Source of the DNA: Muricea muricata
Lineage: Eukaryota > Cnidaria > Anthozoa > Malacalcyonacea > Plexauridae
Length of the DNA stretch: 64,000 nt
Reading direction: 5' to 3'
Assembly: GCA_963855995.1 (NCBI GenBank)
Contig: OY979723.1
Coordinates: 6,694,176-6,758,175 of the forward strand
Shown: piece by piece, positions 13,401 through 25,881 of the stretch
Layout of the letters: each line of letters begins with the position of its first letter
Position numbering within the stretch: the first letter of the stretch is position 1
Notes under the pieces: generated by a model
The model's input: only the letters and a program-made list of their open reading frames with translations
Database searches by the model: none
Told to the model about the DNA's origin: nothing
Made by a program: the position numbers and the translations under genes

Positions 13401-13983
13401 ACCAGAAGGGGTTTTAATTACTCTATGCAAATCGCTAGTCCCGCTTTACGCAGTTTTGCGCGCTCGTTCTAGTTCCCTGTATTGTTATTTTCAATCCACC
13501 ACACTGACGTGATTATTTTCACAATTTTAATTTGAAGTATTTGTGCAGGTAGTCGTTTCTTATTGAATTACGATTTGGATTAGAGAGAATTTCAAATCTA
13601 TTTCAAAGGATCTTTTTTGTTTATTATCTTACTAAATGCGTGATATCAAACAGCAAGCAGAAAGTGGTTTCTCCTTGCTACACTGTATGACCATTGCTTG
13701 TCAATAGTTAAATGATCCCACTGGTGACGTGACATGCATGCCTTAAACATGCAAGATGTCCGACAGCTCGTGTGTTTCAGTGGAACGCATGCTTCGACGT
13801 GCAAATTGTTTTGGAAATGTTTGTGCGAGTCTTCAGGTTGTAAATCATGTCAGAGAACTGGTTATTCATACTTAAAAATCGAAAACATTTTCCGTGTGTT
13901 TCTATAGTTATAGAAACGCGAGGAGAACGCTCGAGAAACGAGAAGTTGCCTGGGAACACAAGTCCTCGTGCAATTTCGAGTTA
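13401..13983. other. No recognisable gene
   Basis: Ordinary AT-rich sequence; only short motif-free ORFs on both strands. Confidence 0.45.
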
Positions 13984-14340
13984 TAAAACAATACAATACA
14001 ATACAATAAAACGTTATTTAAACGCGGTAAAAACATCAGTACATTAATTATATTAGAATAAATAATACAACTGCTTTCCAAGTTTTCCGTGTGGGAGTCA
14101 CTTTATAGATTACAATAGTATTGGTTCAACGAATTATTAAACGAACTAAGCCTTCGTATATTTTGGGGCAGACTATTCCATAGTAATGCCCCACTGTAAC
14201 AAAAGCTCCGTTTTAGATAATTTGTTCTCGGTTTGGGCAGATTTAGTTTTATTTCAGAATTTCTTAAATCATACCAAAGTACCACGAGCAGAGAAAAGAT
14301 TTTGAAGATTAGCTGGTGCATCACCTTTCAGTATTTTACA
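13984..14340 (-). pseudogene. 5'-truncated LINE, reverse-transcriptase C-terminus and 3' tail
   Basis: The minus strand reads YDLRNSEIKLNLPKPRTNYL, then KRSFCYSGALLWNSLP..IR, ending at a stop near 14103. This is the typical C-terminal block of CR1/jockey-type LINE reverse transcriptases. The 3' end is a short (ATTGT)n tail (13985-14008 on the plus strand as ACAAT repeats). 5' truncation at about 14340 is usual for LINE insertions. Confidence 0.75.
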
Positions 14341-14382
14341 CATGTTTTAGCCTTAATCTTTTTACGGCGCAAACTAATGTTA

Positions 14383-14643
14383 TCTACAATCAGTGACATA
14401 ATTATTGGAACGATTGCCCAAAACGCACAACCTACCCCCCTTCCCCCGTTTCAATGTTGCTCAAATGGGAAATAATTTTAGTAGCAACTGCTATTGTTTT
14501 GTATGATGAAGCCAATGATTTTCGGGCCAAAATAGCAACATTGAAACGGGGGGAGGGGGGTTACAGGTGAATTTTCCATAAATATATTAAAAAATGTCTT
14601 TTTGATGTAAGTGTCCCTAATTTCAATGTCACTGATTGTAGTT
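14383..14643. mobile_element. MITE-like palindromic element
   Basis: Outer arms CTACAATCAGTGACAT (14384-14399) and its inverse (about 14626-14642) enclose a second inverted pair, CCCCCGTTTCAATGTTGC (about 14443) and GCAACATTGAAACGGGGG (about 14536). There is no coding content. Superfamily is not assigned. Confidence 0.65.
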
Positions 14644-15004
14644 CCCCAAGTGTTTCTGTAACTCAATAGAGACAACTAGTTTTTTAAACACAAAAGGTAA
14701 GTGCGTCGATTGAAATTACATTCAATGAAATAATCTTGCAATTTTTACCTTGTTCGTGTAAGATAAAAAAATTAACCTTTTTTAACAATTTGTAATTCAC
14801 AAGAATTAAAACTTCCCCTCCTTCCAATTCAATGTTGTGGGGATAGTTTTTTGCCTAGCTTAAGTCACTATACACCACAACAACATGGCGGCGCGTTGAT
14901 CACGTTTGTCGGCGCTCCAGTAAATTACCAAATAACATGCAGCGCTTACAGTTAAATCTCGATGATGATTTAAAACAAATTATTGTAACAAATATTCATA
15001 CATG
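14644..15004. other. No recognisable gene; 5' region of LINE-A
   Basis: Nothing coding is evident. It could be the 5' untranslated part of LINE-A. Confidence 0.4.
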
Positions 15005-15690
15005 ATGGTCAACGTTTCAAATGGACCTCAAACTGGGATAAGTGCAAGGATTTCGTGAAATATAGTCTCGAACTGAATGGCAAATGGACTTCCTTGGGCG
15101 GATACTCTAGAAAGTTTATTTGGTACCCTGGAAAGCAGAACTCGCTAATACTACACGGCAAGTTAAGTAATGACTTATCTAATATTCCAGAAGAAAACAA
15201 ATAGCTCAATAGTCGATATAAATGCCTTTCCTCTGAGTAATAATATAAATAACGGTTCTTTACCGATATCACAGCCACAAAATGTTGTCAATCCGCCTGT
15301 GATGCATGATAAAACTGAACCCGAGTCTAGCTGTGTAAAGTCTCTATGCAATATCCAGTGCGATTGTAAATGCGGCCTCCTGACTGCGGACTGGAAGGTA
15401 TTAAATTGGATATGGTCAGTATGTAGAGAAATATTGAATCCAATAATCTTGCATCTAACACGGTACCTGAGAACGAATTTAAACGCTTAGAAAAGGAGTT
15501 AGCTAAAGAGAAAGAAAAAAGAACGCAACTTGAGAAAGACATATCGATTCTAGTTAGGGGCAGAGATGCGGAGATATCTGAACTTGATAATATTATTATT
15601 TCCCTACAAAATAAGCTTGAATCTAATGGAGCATTAACAAACAAGTCAACCACGCCCAGAATCCATTATATTGATACATAATCGATTGCT
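15005..15690 (+). pseudogene. LINE-A ORF1 (broken)
   Basis: Plus-strand fragments read RFKWTSNWDKCKDFVKYSL, WTSLGGYSRKFIWYPGKQ and LILHGKL (about 15015-15165). After stops and frame changes comes a coiled coil, LEKELAKEKEKRTQLEKDI, followed by AEISELDNIIISLQNKLE (about 15485-15620). The W.SP.GG block and following coiled coil have the same order as ORF1 of LINE-B, and the coiled coil is nearly the same as that of LINE-C at 44.9 kb. ORF1 proteins of such LINEs bind the element RNA. Confidence 0.65.
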
Positions 15691-15859
15691 CATGCATAGA
15701 CTAAACGGAGCAAAAGAGCAGTTATTCAGCGAACCAATGCAGCACTTACTGTCCAACTAAAAAAGATGAAGGTATATTTTCAGTAAGCAACTACATGATT
15801 AACAACGACATTAACCAAACCAAGAAACAAGATCAAGTAAGCTAAAAGCAAAGTATGAT

Positions 15860-16377
15860 ATACATGTGTTTATATCTACAAATGTTAGAAAATTGGATTA
15901 CAAACTAGATGAAATACGTGAAGTTTCTATTCGAAACAATGCTAAAGTCATGCATAACTTACAACTCAAGTTCCTGATTATATTATTCCCATGCCGGGCT
16001 ATAACTCTTTCGAAAGGATCGAACACACGCAGCTGGAGGAGGAGGGGTGTGTATATATCCATGAGAGCATAAGAACCAATCGAAGCGCTTTGGATGCTGC
16101 TAAGACCACAGAAATTACCAAGAAATGTTACATGTATCATTTCAGTCGTGGTATACGACACAACATCTAATCCTGAACCAGAGAACCTTAAACTAAAAGA
16201 TCATATTCAGCGTAACCTGGATAACTTGCTGAGAAAATACCCAAATGCTTTGATAGTAATAACCGGCGATTTTAACTCAAATTCAGCAGGATTAAAACAG
16301 ACACACTTAATATCACCCAACCATGTTAAACAGTTAGTAACTTTTAACACTAGAGGATCAAATATTGTCGACTGGTT
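15860..16377 (+). pseudogene. LINE-A ORF2, endonuclease domain, first part
   Basis: An APE-type endonuclease of a CR1-like LINE: FISTNVRKLDYKLDEIRE (about 15870), GC.YIHESIRTN (about 16045), and VITGDFNSNSAGL (about 16257) with the catalytic GDFN. It then reads FNTRGSNIVDWF and is cut by a hAT insertion. The reading frame resumes exactly at 18172 after the duplicated target site. Frame changes show it is inactive. Confidence 0.8.
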
Positions 16378-18171
16378 CAGTGGGGTAGCTAGAAATTTTA
16401 ATAAGGGGGGCTGAAAATTTCCGACAAGAGGGTGTGGTCAAGAGGGCGTGGTCAAATCGGCATGGAACGAATACGTTTATTTGCTTTGTTTACACCTGGC
16501 ACTATTTCGCATCAACTAAATTGTTTACAATAGAAAGAAACTATATCGCATCAAATAGATTGTTTACAATAGAAAAGAAATGTGTTTGTCTTTCTTTCCA
16601 AACTATTATCTAAACATTGAATATTCCATGCATCATACTTAGTGCAACTTCCATTGAATTAGACACATGAAACGCACGACGTTTAGCCCAATAACGAAAT
16701 AATATTTACAAATTTCCAATTAATACTTACAGCAGTAGCCTAGTGAAAGTCAGGAAAGAAGTTGAAAGGATCTTTGTGAGGGAGAGCCGCGATAAAGCGA
16801 AAAAACAAGGCAGAATGCAAGAACAATAAGCAAACGGAAAAGGAACACGCGCGAGCTGAGGAAAAAAATAAGCTCACATTCCATCTTTGTTTTTTATGTC
16901 ATGAGCACTTCACCGATGCCCATCACAACGATACTTTCAACCACTTTCCCCCAGAAACGAACGCCTGCTACGAAGATACAAGAATTATGTTTAACAATAA
17001 ATGGTTTGGTATGTTTAGAACACAAACTGTTCGCTGTTCCATTATTAGATTAACACATCACTGAAAGATTCTTCTAGTTTTTGCATTCAAAAACTGTTGT
17101 TGAAGTTCCCTAACTGAAACAGTTGAAACAAGTTCGCGATTAATTGAGATACATGCAAGGTTAGAGAGTTGCTTTTCAGTCATTGTGCTGCGCAGGTATG
17201 TCTTTACACGCTTCAGGCAGCTGAATGCTCTCTCGTCATGTGCTGAGGAAACTGGTACAGTTAAAGCAAGCTTCAGCAATTTTACAATATTTTCAAATTG
17301 GGCTGAAAGGTTGTGCTTCTCCAAGAAGATTAAAAGGTCCTCGGTATCCCGGGGAATAGCTTCACCATTTCCAAACTCCCAAGCATTAAGCAGAGCGTGC
17401 ATATTCTTATACTACACCAAAACTATTTCCTCGGAGGAAATGTCTGAGTTTTTAGCTGCTTCAAACTTGATTCGACGGGAACTTCTTCGTGCTTGTCGAT
17501 GAATGTGGTCGGAGAGATACAATCAAAGGCCTTAAGAACACCGACTGTAGTGTCGTTGAAGCGTGTCTTGAGGTCCGTGATGATTGTATTCAGAACGACA
17601 TTGTACACGTCAATTTTGAACTTCTGTTAAGCATCATGGTTTTCAGTGGAATCAGCTTGTGGCTCATCAAAAAATCTTCTTCTTCTTCTTCTTGTGAGTC
17701 GTTATTGTGACTTGTGTGTAAAATGTAAACTCTATAATTAAGGTTCCAGCTTTGGGTTCATAATTATTCCTATTCGAGGTATTACGAGTGTCGAGCAGAG
17801 GCGCTGGATACAAGTGCCAAACTAAATTCTGCAAGTTTCTGGTATCGTATTTCATCACAAAAAGCTGTCAAGGTGATTATTAATAACCAGATATGCTTGT
17901 TATTGCGCAACGGAAGTTTGGCGTGTATGGTGTAAAACAATGTTTTGTGTCCAGTTTACGTTGTTTCTCGTCTATGTTTTCAATTCTCCTTGCGTTATTT
18001 AACAAACTACTAATCATAATTTACAACAAAAGCACAACTTGGTGTCAATTAGAGGCTTCTTTGGCCGTCTAGATTTCCGACCAGACCATCACGATTTTCC
18101 GACAAACAACCCTCGAGGGTCCTGTGGGGGGTCACCCGCCCCCCCTGCCCCCCCTTTAGCTACGCCACTGG
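16378..18171. mobile_element. hAT DNA transposon with 8-bp target duplication
   Basis: The ends are CAGTGGGGTAGCTA (left) and the inverse of CAGTGGCGTAGCTA (right). GACTGGTT is duplicated exactly on both sides (16370-16377 and 18172-18179). An 8-bp duplication with CAGTGGCGTAGCTA-type ends is diagnostic of hAT. The element is internally deleted (1.8 kb) and carries only the C-terminal transposase region. Confidence 0.93.
17058..17608 (-). pseudogene. hAT transposase C-terminal fragment (dimerisation domain)
   Basis: Read on the minus strand, the hAT C-terminal dimerisation domain is clear: VPVSSAHDERAFSCLKRVKT and YLRSTMTEKQLSNLACISIN (about 17250-17125). An upstream segment (about 17608-17423) reads NTIITDLKTRFND, typical of the region before it. 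The N-terminal zinc finger and most of the catalytic domain are missing, so it cannot act alone. Confidence 0.85.
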
Positions 18172-19605
18172 ACTGGTTCTTAACGAACAGAACAAAACTG
18201 TTTACAATATACCAACTCCCTAAAATTGCGTCATCAGACCATTACACAATTCTGGCAAAACCTATTAGCATAAATACAAATGATAAAGAGAATAAGAAGG
18301 TGAAACGACGAGATATGAAAGATAGTAATTGGAGGACTTTTGGCCGATGAATGACAACTAAGGACTGGACTGCTGTAATACAAAAAACTGCCTGCGAAGT
18401 TAGGTTTCAACTTTTTCTGTCTGAATTGAAAGAAAGAATGGATTCTTACTTACCCGAGAAAACAGTTATAATTCACCAGAACAATAGACCCTGGATGACG
18501 AAAGAACTCAAGTCCATGATAAAAAAGGCAAACAGCCTTTACTAAACATGGCGAAAATTCGAGACAGTATAAGAAGTGGCGAAATAAAGTACAGAAAAAG
18601 ATCAAAAGCGCCAAGGTTGCCTATTATAAGCATAAGATATCAAGCGTAGAACAGTATAAAAGTAAAAAATGGTGGAAAAGGCTAAAATCACTGACTGGGC
18701 GAATATTGAACAAGAATGGTACCACCAGTTCTTAAATGTGAAATCACTAATAAATAGAATTAATGATATGTACCTGAGTATTACGGAGGACTTCCAACCA
18801 CTTCCATCATTAAAGGGGAAAATTCAAGTACCCACAGATCTCCTTGCTACGGTAGAAGAGGTCCAATCGGCATTAAAACAAATCAAAGTATGCTAGTCAG
18901 TAGGTCCAGACAACAGACCAAATAAAGTGCTAAAGTAGTTTGCCCCAGAATTAGCTGTAGTTATACAAGATATTTATAACCAGTAACTGATTGAAAGTTA
19001 TCTTCCCCAGTTGTTAAGATGTTCCATCTTTTCTCCTATACCAAAAGAACCCCCCCCCCTCCCAAATCAATCAAAACTGATCTGCGCCCGATTTCACTCA
19101 CATGTACATTGGCGAAAGTGATGGAAGACCTGTTTTGCAAGCGCTGCTACCACAATTAGAGGGAAAGGTCGACACATATCAGTTCGCTCGAAAGGTGACA
19201 ATATAGTCCGGATATTCTTTACTGACTTTTCTAAAGGATTTGATCGTGTAGATCATAAAGTCCTGATGGGAAACCTTCAAACACTTGATATACACCGTGC
19301 TCGCAGAAATTGTTGTTTGCCTTTCTTTCAAATAGAATGCAAGCGACGCGTATTGCCGGAGTATTGTCTGATTGGAAATCCTCGAATGGCGGAATTCCGC
19401 AGGGAACTAAATTAGGTGTGATATTGTTCTCCGTAATGACTAATAAACTCCTCATGCATAGATTGCAATTTGAGAACAAAATTTGTAGATGATACTACAG
19501 CCTTAGAAATTATCTCAAGAACTCGACAAGTTTGATGAACATAGTAGCAGAAAATGTTAACGAATTCGCGGAAAAGAATCGTATGAAACTTAACCCTAGG
19601 AAATT
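18172..19605 (+). pseudogene. LINE-A ORF2: end of endonuclease and reverse transcriptase, first part
   Basis: It resumes at the hAT target duplication (DWFLTNRTKLF...SSDHYTIL, the endonuclease SDH motif near 18236). It continues through a linker (PWMTKELKSMIKKA, about 18490) into a reverse transcriptase with many stops: PDNRPNKVLK, SKGFDRVDHKVLM (motif A, about 19235) and GGIPQGTKLGVILF (about 19387). It ends at LNPRK where LINE-B is inserted; the frame resumes with CKEMVIDPL near 24565. Older than both insertions it carries. Confidence 0.8.
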
Positions 19606-19838
19606 ATTATTATTATTATTTAAATATATTTATACACGGTAGCCTTTCAGTTTCCTGATTTTCAAAGGGCCGTGCTTTACATAAATTACAATATATATGA
19701 ACAAAAACTATTGATTACTAATCTACAAGATTTAAAAATTACTTAATTAGACTACATGCATATCTATATACACAAATATTTACAACAATGTTTAAATTTC
19801 ACACTGTGATGAGTAATGTCATGCTCTACTATCGAGAA

Positions 19839-22591
19839 TTATAGGGTTTGTATTAGCCGTTTAAACGAGTCTTTCGAAAGAAATTGGTATTTTTCCACGA
19901 CTTTATCAGATAATTTATTCCATGCAAGTGCGCCTCCGTAAGAGAAGCTCTTTTTTAGAAAATTTGTTTTTGGTAAATGTAGTTTTCGATTATTGCTTCT
20001 CATACCATACGTATCATTCTGACAGGTACTAAATAATTCAGTTAGGTATTTTGGTGTCATTTCTCGTAGTGCCATAAATGTCATTAATTGTTGGCGTCTG
20101 TTAAAAATATTTTCAATTGGTTCCCAATGCAGGGTTTTGAAGATGTCAGTACTTCTAACTTCGTAGCTTGAGCCAGTAATAATTCGTGCTGCCCTTTTTT
20201 GTAATTTGTAAAGCTTATCCATGTGAGTAACGTTTCCTTGCTGCCATACTGTTGAGCAGTAAGTGAAATGTGGCAATACAAAGGCATTGTACATAGTAAC
20301 TAATGCATCTGTTGTAATATAGTTTTTTGCTCTTCTTAGTGAAGCAATGTTTTTGGAAATTTTTTTGCACTGTGTATCGACTTGTTCATGCCAATTGAGC
20401 TTTTCGTCTACAATTACGCCTAGAAATTCTTTGCGCGCTACTCTCTCTATCGTTTGTTCACCTATAACAATTTCTGGGTTTGAGTGTATTTGGTTTAACC
20501 TATTCCTGGATCCTATAATCATATACTCAGTTTTCTCGACATTTAGTGTTAGTTTGTTTGATATCAACCATTTGTGAACTTTCTCAAGGTCTGTGTTGAG
20601 TTTCTGCTCGATTTCCACTGATGAGCCTCCACAACAGGAGATATTTGTGTCATCCGCAAACATCGAAGCTTTTGTAGATGTCAAACAGTTTGGTAAGTCG
20701 TTTATATAAACTAAGAAGAGTAATGGCCCAAGATTTGGCCCTTGCGGCACTCCGCAAGTAATGCTGGCAGTATTTGATATTTCATTATTAATTTTGCAAA
20801 CTTGCTTTCTTCCCGAGAGATAAGATATAAACCATTGTAATGCGTGCCCTTGTACGCCATAAGTTTCTTGGCTATAAGTATTTTGTGGTCAACTGTGTCA
20901 AAGACCTTTTTTAAGTCGAGAAACAGCACACCGTTAATTAGTCCTCTGTCCATGTTTACAAGGTATTGGTTCGAGGAACATAAGAGTGTTGTCTCTGTTG
21001 AATGATGGGTTCGAAAACCTGACTGATTAGTTGATAATAGCTGGTAATTGTCAAGAAACTCACTTAATTGTCGGTAGACGAGTTTCTCAAAAACTTTCGC
21101 AACCGCTGATATTACTGAGATAGGCCTGTAGTTTCCACACTCTGTCTTGTCTCCTGATTTAAAAATAGGAGTTACTTTGGCTAGTTTCATATCATCTGGA
21201 AAAATTCCAGAATTAATGGATAAATTGAAAATGTAAGTTAGTGAATTTACGATGGTTTCACCAGCAGCTAATAAAAGTTTGTTAGAAATTTTGTCAAGAC
21301 CTGCGGATTTTTCATTTTTTATTTTGCTTATCTCGTTTTTGATATCCTCAAAAGTAATGTTTGTGAAGTTAAACACTTGTGAACTGGGCGTAACGTAACT
21401 CATTGGATTGATTTCAGAGCTAGGGAAATTATCTCCTAGTTTTGGACCTATTGTTGAGAAGTATCTTTTGAATTCGTCTGCAATGTTTTTGTCTCCAGTT
21501 ACTTCTACGTTCTCGGTTTTTATTTTGTTGATTATCGTAGATTTTGATTTCTTATTAAGAAGTTCGTTAATTGTTTTCCATCCGTCTTTGCAATTTTTTG
21601 AGTTCTCTAACTTATGCTTAAAGTATTCAGCCTTAGTATTTTTAATAAGTTGGTTTAGATTGTTACAACAGTCTTTGTATAATTCATGGTATCTCGTAGA
21701 GTTATGTTTGATTGCTTTCTTTTTCAAGAAGTCTCTATGATAACTGAGGTTCTTAATTTCATTTGTCATCCAAGGATTATATTCACTTTTAACTTTTCTT
21801 GTTTTTAATGGTGCGTGATGGTCAGCAACCCCCAGGAAGAGCATCTTCCAAGTATGCCAAGCAGCATCTGGATCCGTACAATTATACAAATGCACAGAGC
21901 CAAACGCCTGTCTGAGATCCTGCTGGAAATTGCCCGTGTTAAAGTTTTTAAATTGTCTAGTTTCTACTATTTTAGGTTTTTCCCTCGGAATGCTGACCTT
22001 TCTACAAACGTATACAAGGCTGTGATCACTAATACCCAAGTGGATGACCCCCGAATCTGTTATTTTAGTGTCATCTATTTTTGTGATTATGATATCAAGT
22101 AGAGTCTTATTGACTCTACTTGTTGGGGTTATCCTTGTTGGGTTCTTAATGATTTGTTGCAGTTGATATTCATTAATTAAGTCATTTAGTTTGTTAGTGT
22201 GTTCATTGTAATCTGGAGCTAGAAAGTTACAGTTAAAATCACCTGTTATGATAATATCCTTGTCTTCATCGTCTACTTTTTGTAAAAAGTTGTTAAAGTA
22301 GTCTAGTGGTTCTATATTAGCGCTTGGTGGGCGATACCATGTAGAAATTATCAAAGCTTTACTTTTTGGTTTGTTAATTTCAAGGAAGATTGCTTCAGCA
22401 TTATTCGTCAATAGGTCATGGCGGTCTGTGTATGGAATAGTTCTTCTAACATATATTGCGACGCCACCCCCGTTTCGGTTTCTGTCTTTCCTTATAAGAT
22501 CATAACCAGTGATCTTAACTTCGTCATTTGATATAGTATTGTCTAACCTTGTTTCGTTAATACTTAGTATGTCAAATGTTTGGTTTTGCAT
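19839..22591 (-). pseudogene. LINE-B ORF2: APE endonuclease and reverse transcriptase
   Basis: About 915 residues in two frames joined by a single frameshift near 20868. Endonuclease: SINETRLDN near the start, GGGVAIYVR, STWYRPPS, ITGDFNCNF and GISDHSLVY. RT: KVTPIFKSGDKTECGNYRPI, QSGFRTHHSTET, LDLKKVFDTVDHKIL (motif A), then after the shift PQGPNLGPLLFLVYINDLP and FADDTNI (motif C FADD). It ends with the usual CR1/jockey C-terminus (LPKTNFLKKSFSYGGALAWN). Endonuclease nicks the target, and RT copies the element RNA there. Apart from the frameshift it looks intact. Confidence 0.9.
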
Positions 22592-22660
22592 GAAAATTCT
22601 TAATTCTTCAATATGTTTAAAAAGACTTGCTATATTTAAGTGGCCAATTTTAAAAACCCC

Positions 22661-24510
22661 TTAATTTTCGGTAGGATGGGTTGTTGGTTTGCCTTCGTGG
22701 TTGAGTACATGAAGTCCCGAATTGTTCAACAGATTCACGGTGATGTTATTGTTCTTAATAAGCCCCCAATTTCTTGTTTCACATAACCTGGCTAAGCTAT
22801 TATTTACTAAATTTACCTTATTTGTCAGCGTGGGGTCGTCTGTTCTTGTTATAATTTCTGACCATATCAGATTGGTATTTTTGTTTGTATATTGCATGAT
22901 CATCTCCCCCAAGTCTTCCAGTGAAATCGGCAAGTTGGATGGTGTGTTGTTTCGTAAGTCGTTAGTTCCAATGTGAACAATAAGGGTATTAGGCTTTGTG
23001 GTTAAAGTTGGTACTGCATAATGTTTCATATCATCAATTCTTGCGCCGGGAAATGTTTTAATTGTCACTTTTCAGTTCTGCTGCCCATTTTGTATTCGTT
23101 TTGGATCTAAATGTTTAATCATAGAATCGCCTATAATTACTACCTTGGATTTGCTAGCTTGTGCGCTCGTTTCCTGAGATTTTTTTATCTTGTCATCGTT
23201 GGCTTCAGTCTGATTGCTTTGTTCTCGATTGTTAGTCGCGGAGTCGGTACCCATAACATTTCCTTGTGGGGCAGTTTTCCTTTTCTCCTTTGATATCGTT
23301 AGTTTTGTGATAGCACCTTTGTTAGTGCTGATCTTTTTCTGCCGTGTGGTTACTTCATCTTGCGTTAAGATTGGTTCTTCGTTGTCTTCAGAGAGTTCAG
23401 CATTGCTATCGCTAAGGATTTCATATCTGTTTACAGAACTGTAATTGATTACGTTATTGTTTAATGGGTGCTTTCCCTATAGCCGTATCATTGATGGAAT
23501 TGAACAGCGATTTAGATTGATTTTGATTACTCCTGTGATTAGTCACAACATTCCATGGCCTTTCTGTGGTATTTATCTTTCTGCTACATTGGTTATAATC
23601 ATTTTGTATAAGCTGTATAGCAGTTAATAGGCTTGATTTTTCATTTTCTAAATGTTTGTTAGATAGGCGCAATTCCGCTATAACGTGTGACATATTAGTA
23701 TTTATGCTCTCGAAGCTCATTATTAGCTTTTAATAGTTCGGTTCTCTCTTCCTTAAGTTCGTGAATAACTTTTTCTAGTACGACAATTGAGTATGGCTTA
23801 TTCTCCTTAATGGTGTTTAATTCGTTCGCGAGATCTGATAATGTTGTTGTAACCTCATCGGCAAAACTCTCAAGCTTCGATTTCAAAATGTCAATTTCGG
23901 TTCTACAAGTGTTGCTTGAGTTAGTGAGTCTCGAGGGATTATGCAACTTTGTCGTCGTATGCAAGGTCGGTAATTCGTTATTCAAATTTTCATTTGCTGG
24001 AAACGAGCTTGCTTTAACCTTTGTCCTTGCAAGATTTGAGGTGATTTCCTCATGTTCATAAAGATGATTGCTTGGGGATTTTTTAGCTTTTTCCGTATCA
24101 TTCGGTTCAGAAACCCCCGCTGTTGTCGATGCAGTCATGCGAACCGATTCTTCGTCAGCTAACAGATTGTAAATCGAGTTATTCAACTCAGTCTCGATAG
24201 GATTGGCACTTTCAAGGGCGTCTTCGCTCGCTGTTAAGAACATATATATTTGCTTCATTAGGTGGTTGCTTTTCTCACCTTTAAGATATATATTTTCACT
24301 TGCTTTGTGCCACGTAACTGACAGTGCTTCGCTGTCGAAGGTCCACTTTCCGCCGCTTGGTGATTTCCAGTTTACATTTTCGGCTGTATTTGCATCAATT
24401 TCTGCACGCACAAATGCCTTGAGATCCTCAAGCGTTCCTTTCCATTTAAGTTTACTCTTATTTAAGTAGAAGTTATCGTACCAAGCGTTTAAAGTAGTTG
24501 AAGAATTCAT
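22661..24510 (-). pseudogene. LINE-B ORF1 with coiled coil and SGNH/GDSL-esterase domain
   Basis: It starts MNSSTTLNAWYDNFYLNKSK at 24510. A W-rich N-terminal block (NWKSPSGGKWTF) is followed by a long linker, a coiled coil (about 23880-23640), and an SGNH-type esterase. The esterase shows VVIIGDSMIKHLD (GDS block, about 23145), FPGARIDDMKHY and VHIGTNDLRNN (GTND block, about 22970), ending with SGLHV and GKPTTHP (about 22690). CR1-group LINEs are known to carry esterase domains in ORF1. Defects are a frame change near 23700, another near 23450, and an in-frame TGA at about 23070. The C-terminal catalytic His/Asp region appears shortened (SGLHVLNHEGK). Confidence 0.8.
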
Positions 24511-24559
24511 ATTAAATCAGAGCAGTCAAAACACACGTCCGTCTCTGATGGCGTTGTTG

Positions 24560-25125
24560 CGCTCATGAAATGCAAAGAGATGGTAATTGATCCCTTAGAA
24601 TGTAACACTACGGTACTGAGACCCATAACCATTGGAAACACCACTATTGAAAAGGTTAAGAAATACAAACTCCTTGGAGTCATTCTAGCAGTCGACCTAA
24701 AATGGAAAGAGCATATTACATACATATACGGAAAAGCATGCAAAAGATTATATTCCTTACACGTACTACGTGAAGCTGGTGTCGGAGTAAAAACTGTGTT
24801 AAATGTTTATTTGGCAATTATAAGACCAATACTGGAATTATGCTGTACCAGTTTGGTAGTTATACCGGAATATCTGTTACAAAAAATCGAATCGGTCCAG
24901 AAGAGTGTATCAAACCCGTAACAAATTAATTATCAATTCAGTTATATTCATCAACCCCGCTTTTCCCCGGGGGGATATCAAATCCCTTCCCTTGCTTTTA
25001 GAATCTTACCCAAATAAAACCCTATTGAGAACAATAGAAATCCGCGCAAATTTGAACTAATTGTAAATAACATAGATCTAGACTGGGTAATTCAGCGTTT
25101 GCACTTAATTAACAATCTGCAAGAC
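24560..25125 (+). pseudogene. LINE-A ORF2: reverse transcriptase C-terminal part
   Basis: This continues LINE-A on the far side of LINE-B: CKEMVIDPL, then KKYKLLGVILAVDLKWKEH and RLYSLHVLREAGV, and IRPILELCC (about 24650-24840). Those blocks follow the YxDD motif in related LINEs (compare LINE-C at 49.4-49.7 kb). A degraded C-terminus extends to about 25125. Confidence 0.8.
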
Positions 25126-25881
25126 AGTCTAATAAACCTATACATATATGTACTTATTTGTTAATTTCGAGACTAACTTTAGTAAAAAAGTCTTATTCGC
25201 GAGGATTTATGCCAATCATCTCATTTTTGTTGTTAATATTATTTTTCTTTGTTTCCTCCGTTCTGGTTGGTTAAGAACTGTGCGATTAATTATTAATCGC
25301 GTGGAAACGATCCCACGCAACTTATGATTCGCATAATACGTCATGTAGTAAAATTTGTTTTATTAAAATTTGCCAATATTTGAGTGTTTTTATTTTAAAA
25401 TATTAAAAAAATCAACAGATTTATTTGAAAAAAAATGATTTTAAAATAGCTAAGCAACTTTTAAAAGGTTGGTGGTCGTGTTTGGTCATGTTTGTTTAAT
25501 TAAGAAAACGACAAACCTGGAAGTATTTACTACAAAAGTTTGCAACACTTAATCTTTATCAATCACGAAAACAGTTAAGTTAAGCATTAAATATTTAGTA
25601 AAATGATATTATAGGAAATTACACTTGTTCTCGAAGCTATATTTGCCAAACATGCGTGCGATTTCTCTTTAATACTTCTCGAATCGTGTGATTTCCTGTA
25701 CATACTTTATGGTACTAATTTCAACATTCCGGTGAAATACACGCTTGTTTTTCTATAAAGTCATAAAAATACGGGTTTTTCGAGCTTTCCACTAATCAGC
25801 GCCCATGTTTTCAAAAGACTGTTTTTATGATATTCTTTACCAGGATTCTTTGCTTATGCCTGTTCTGTTCGACATTGTTAG
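25126..25881. other. No recognisable gene
   Basis: AT-rich; no coding block recognised. It immediately precedes the 1.8-kb direct repeat and may hold the 5' part of the gene whose exons follow. Confidence 0.45.

Larger units (their letters stand above)
19606..24566 (-). mobile_element. LINE-B, nearly full-length CR1-like retrotransposon nested in LINE-A
   Basis: Minus-strand element with ORF1 (24510-22661), ORF2 (22591-19839) and a 3' end in (ATT)n at 19606-19620 (plus-strand notation). It interrupts LINE-A between two adjacent codons (LNPRK|CKEMV). Only a short shared GAAAT is visible as target duplication. Few disabling changes make it the youngest LINE in the window. Confidence 0.85.
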
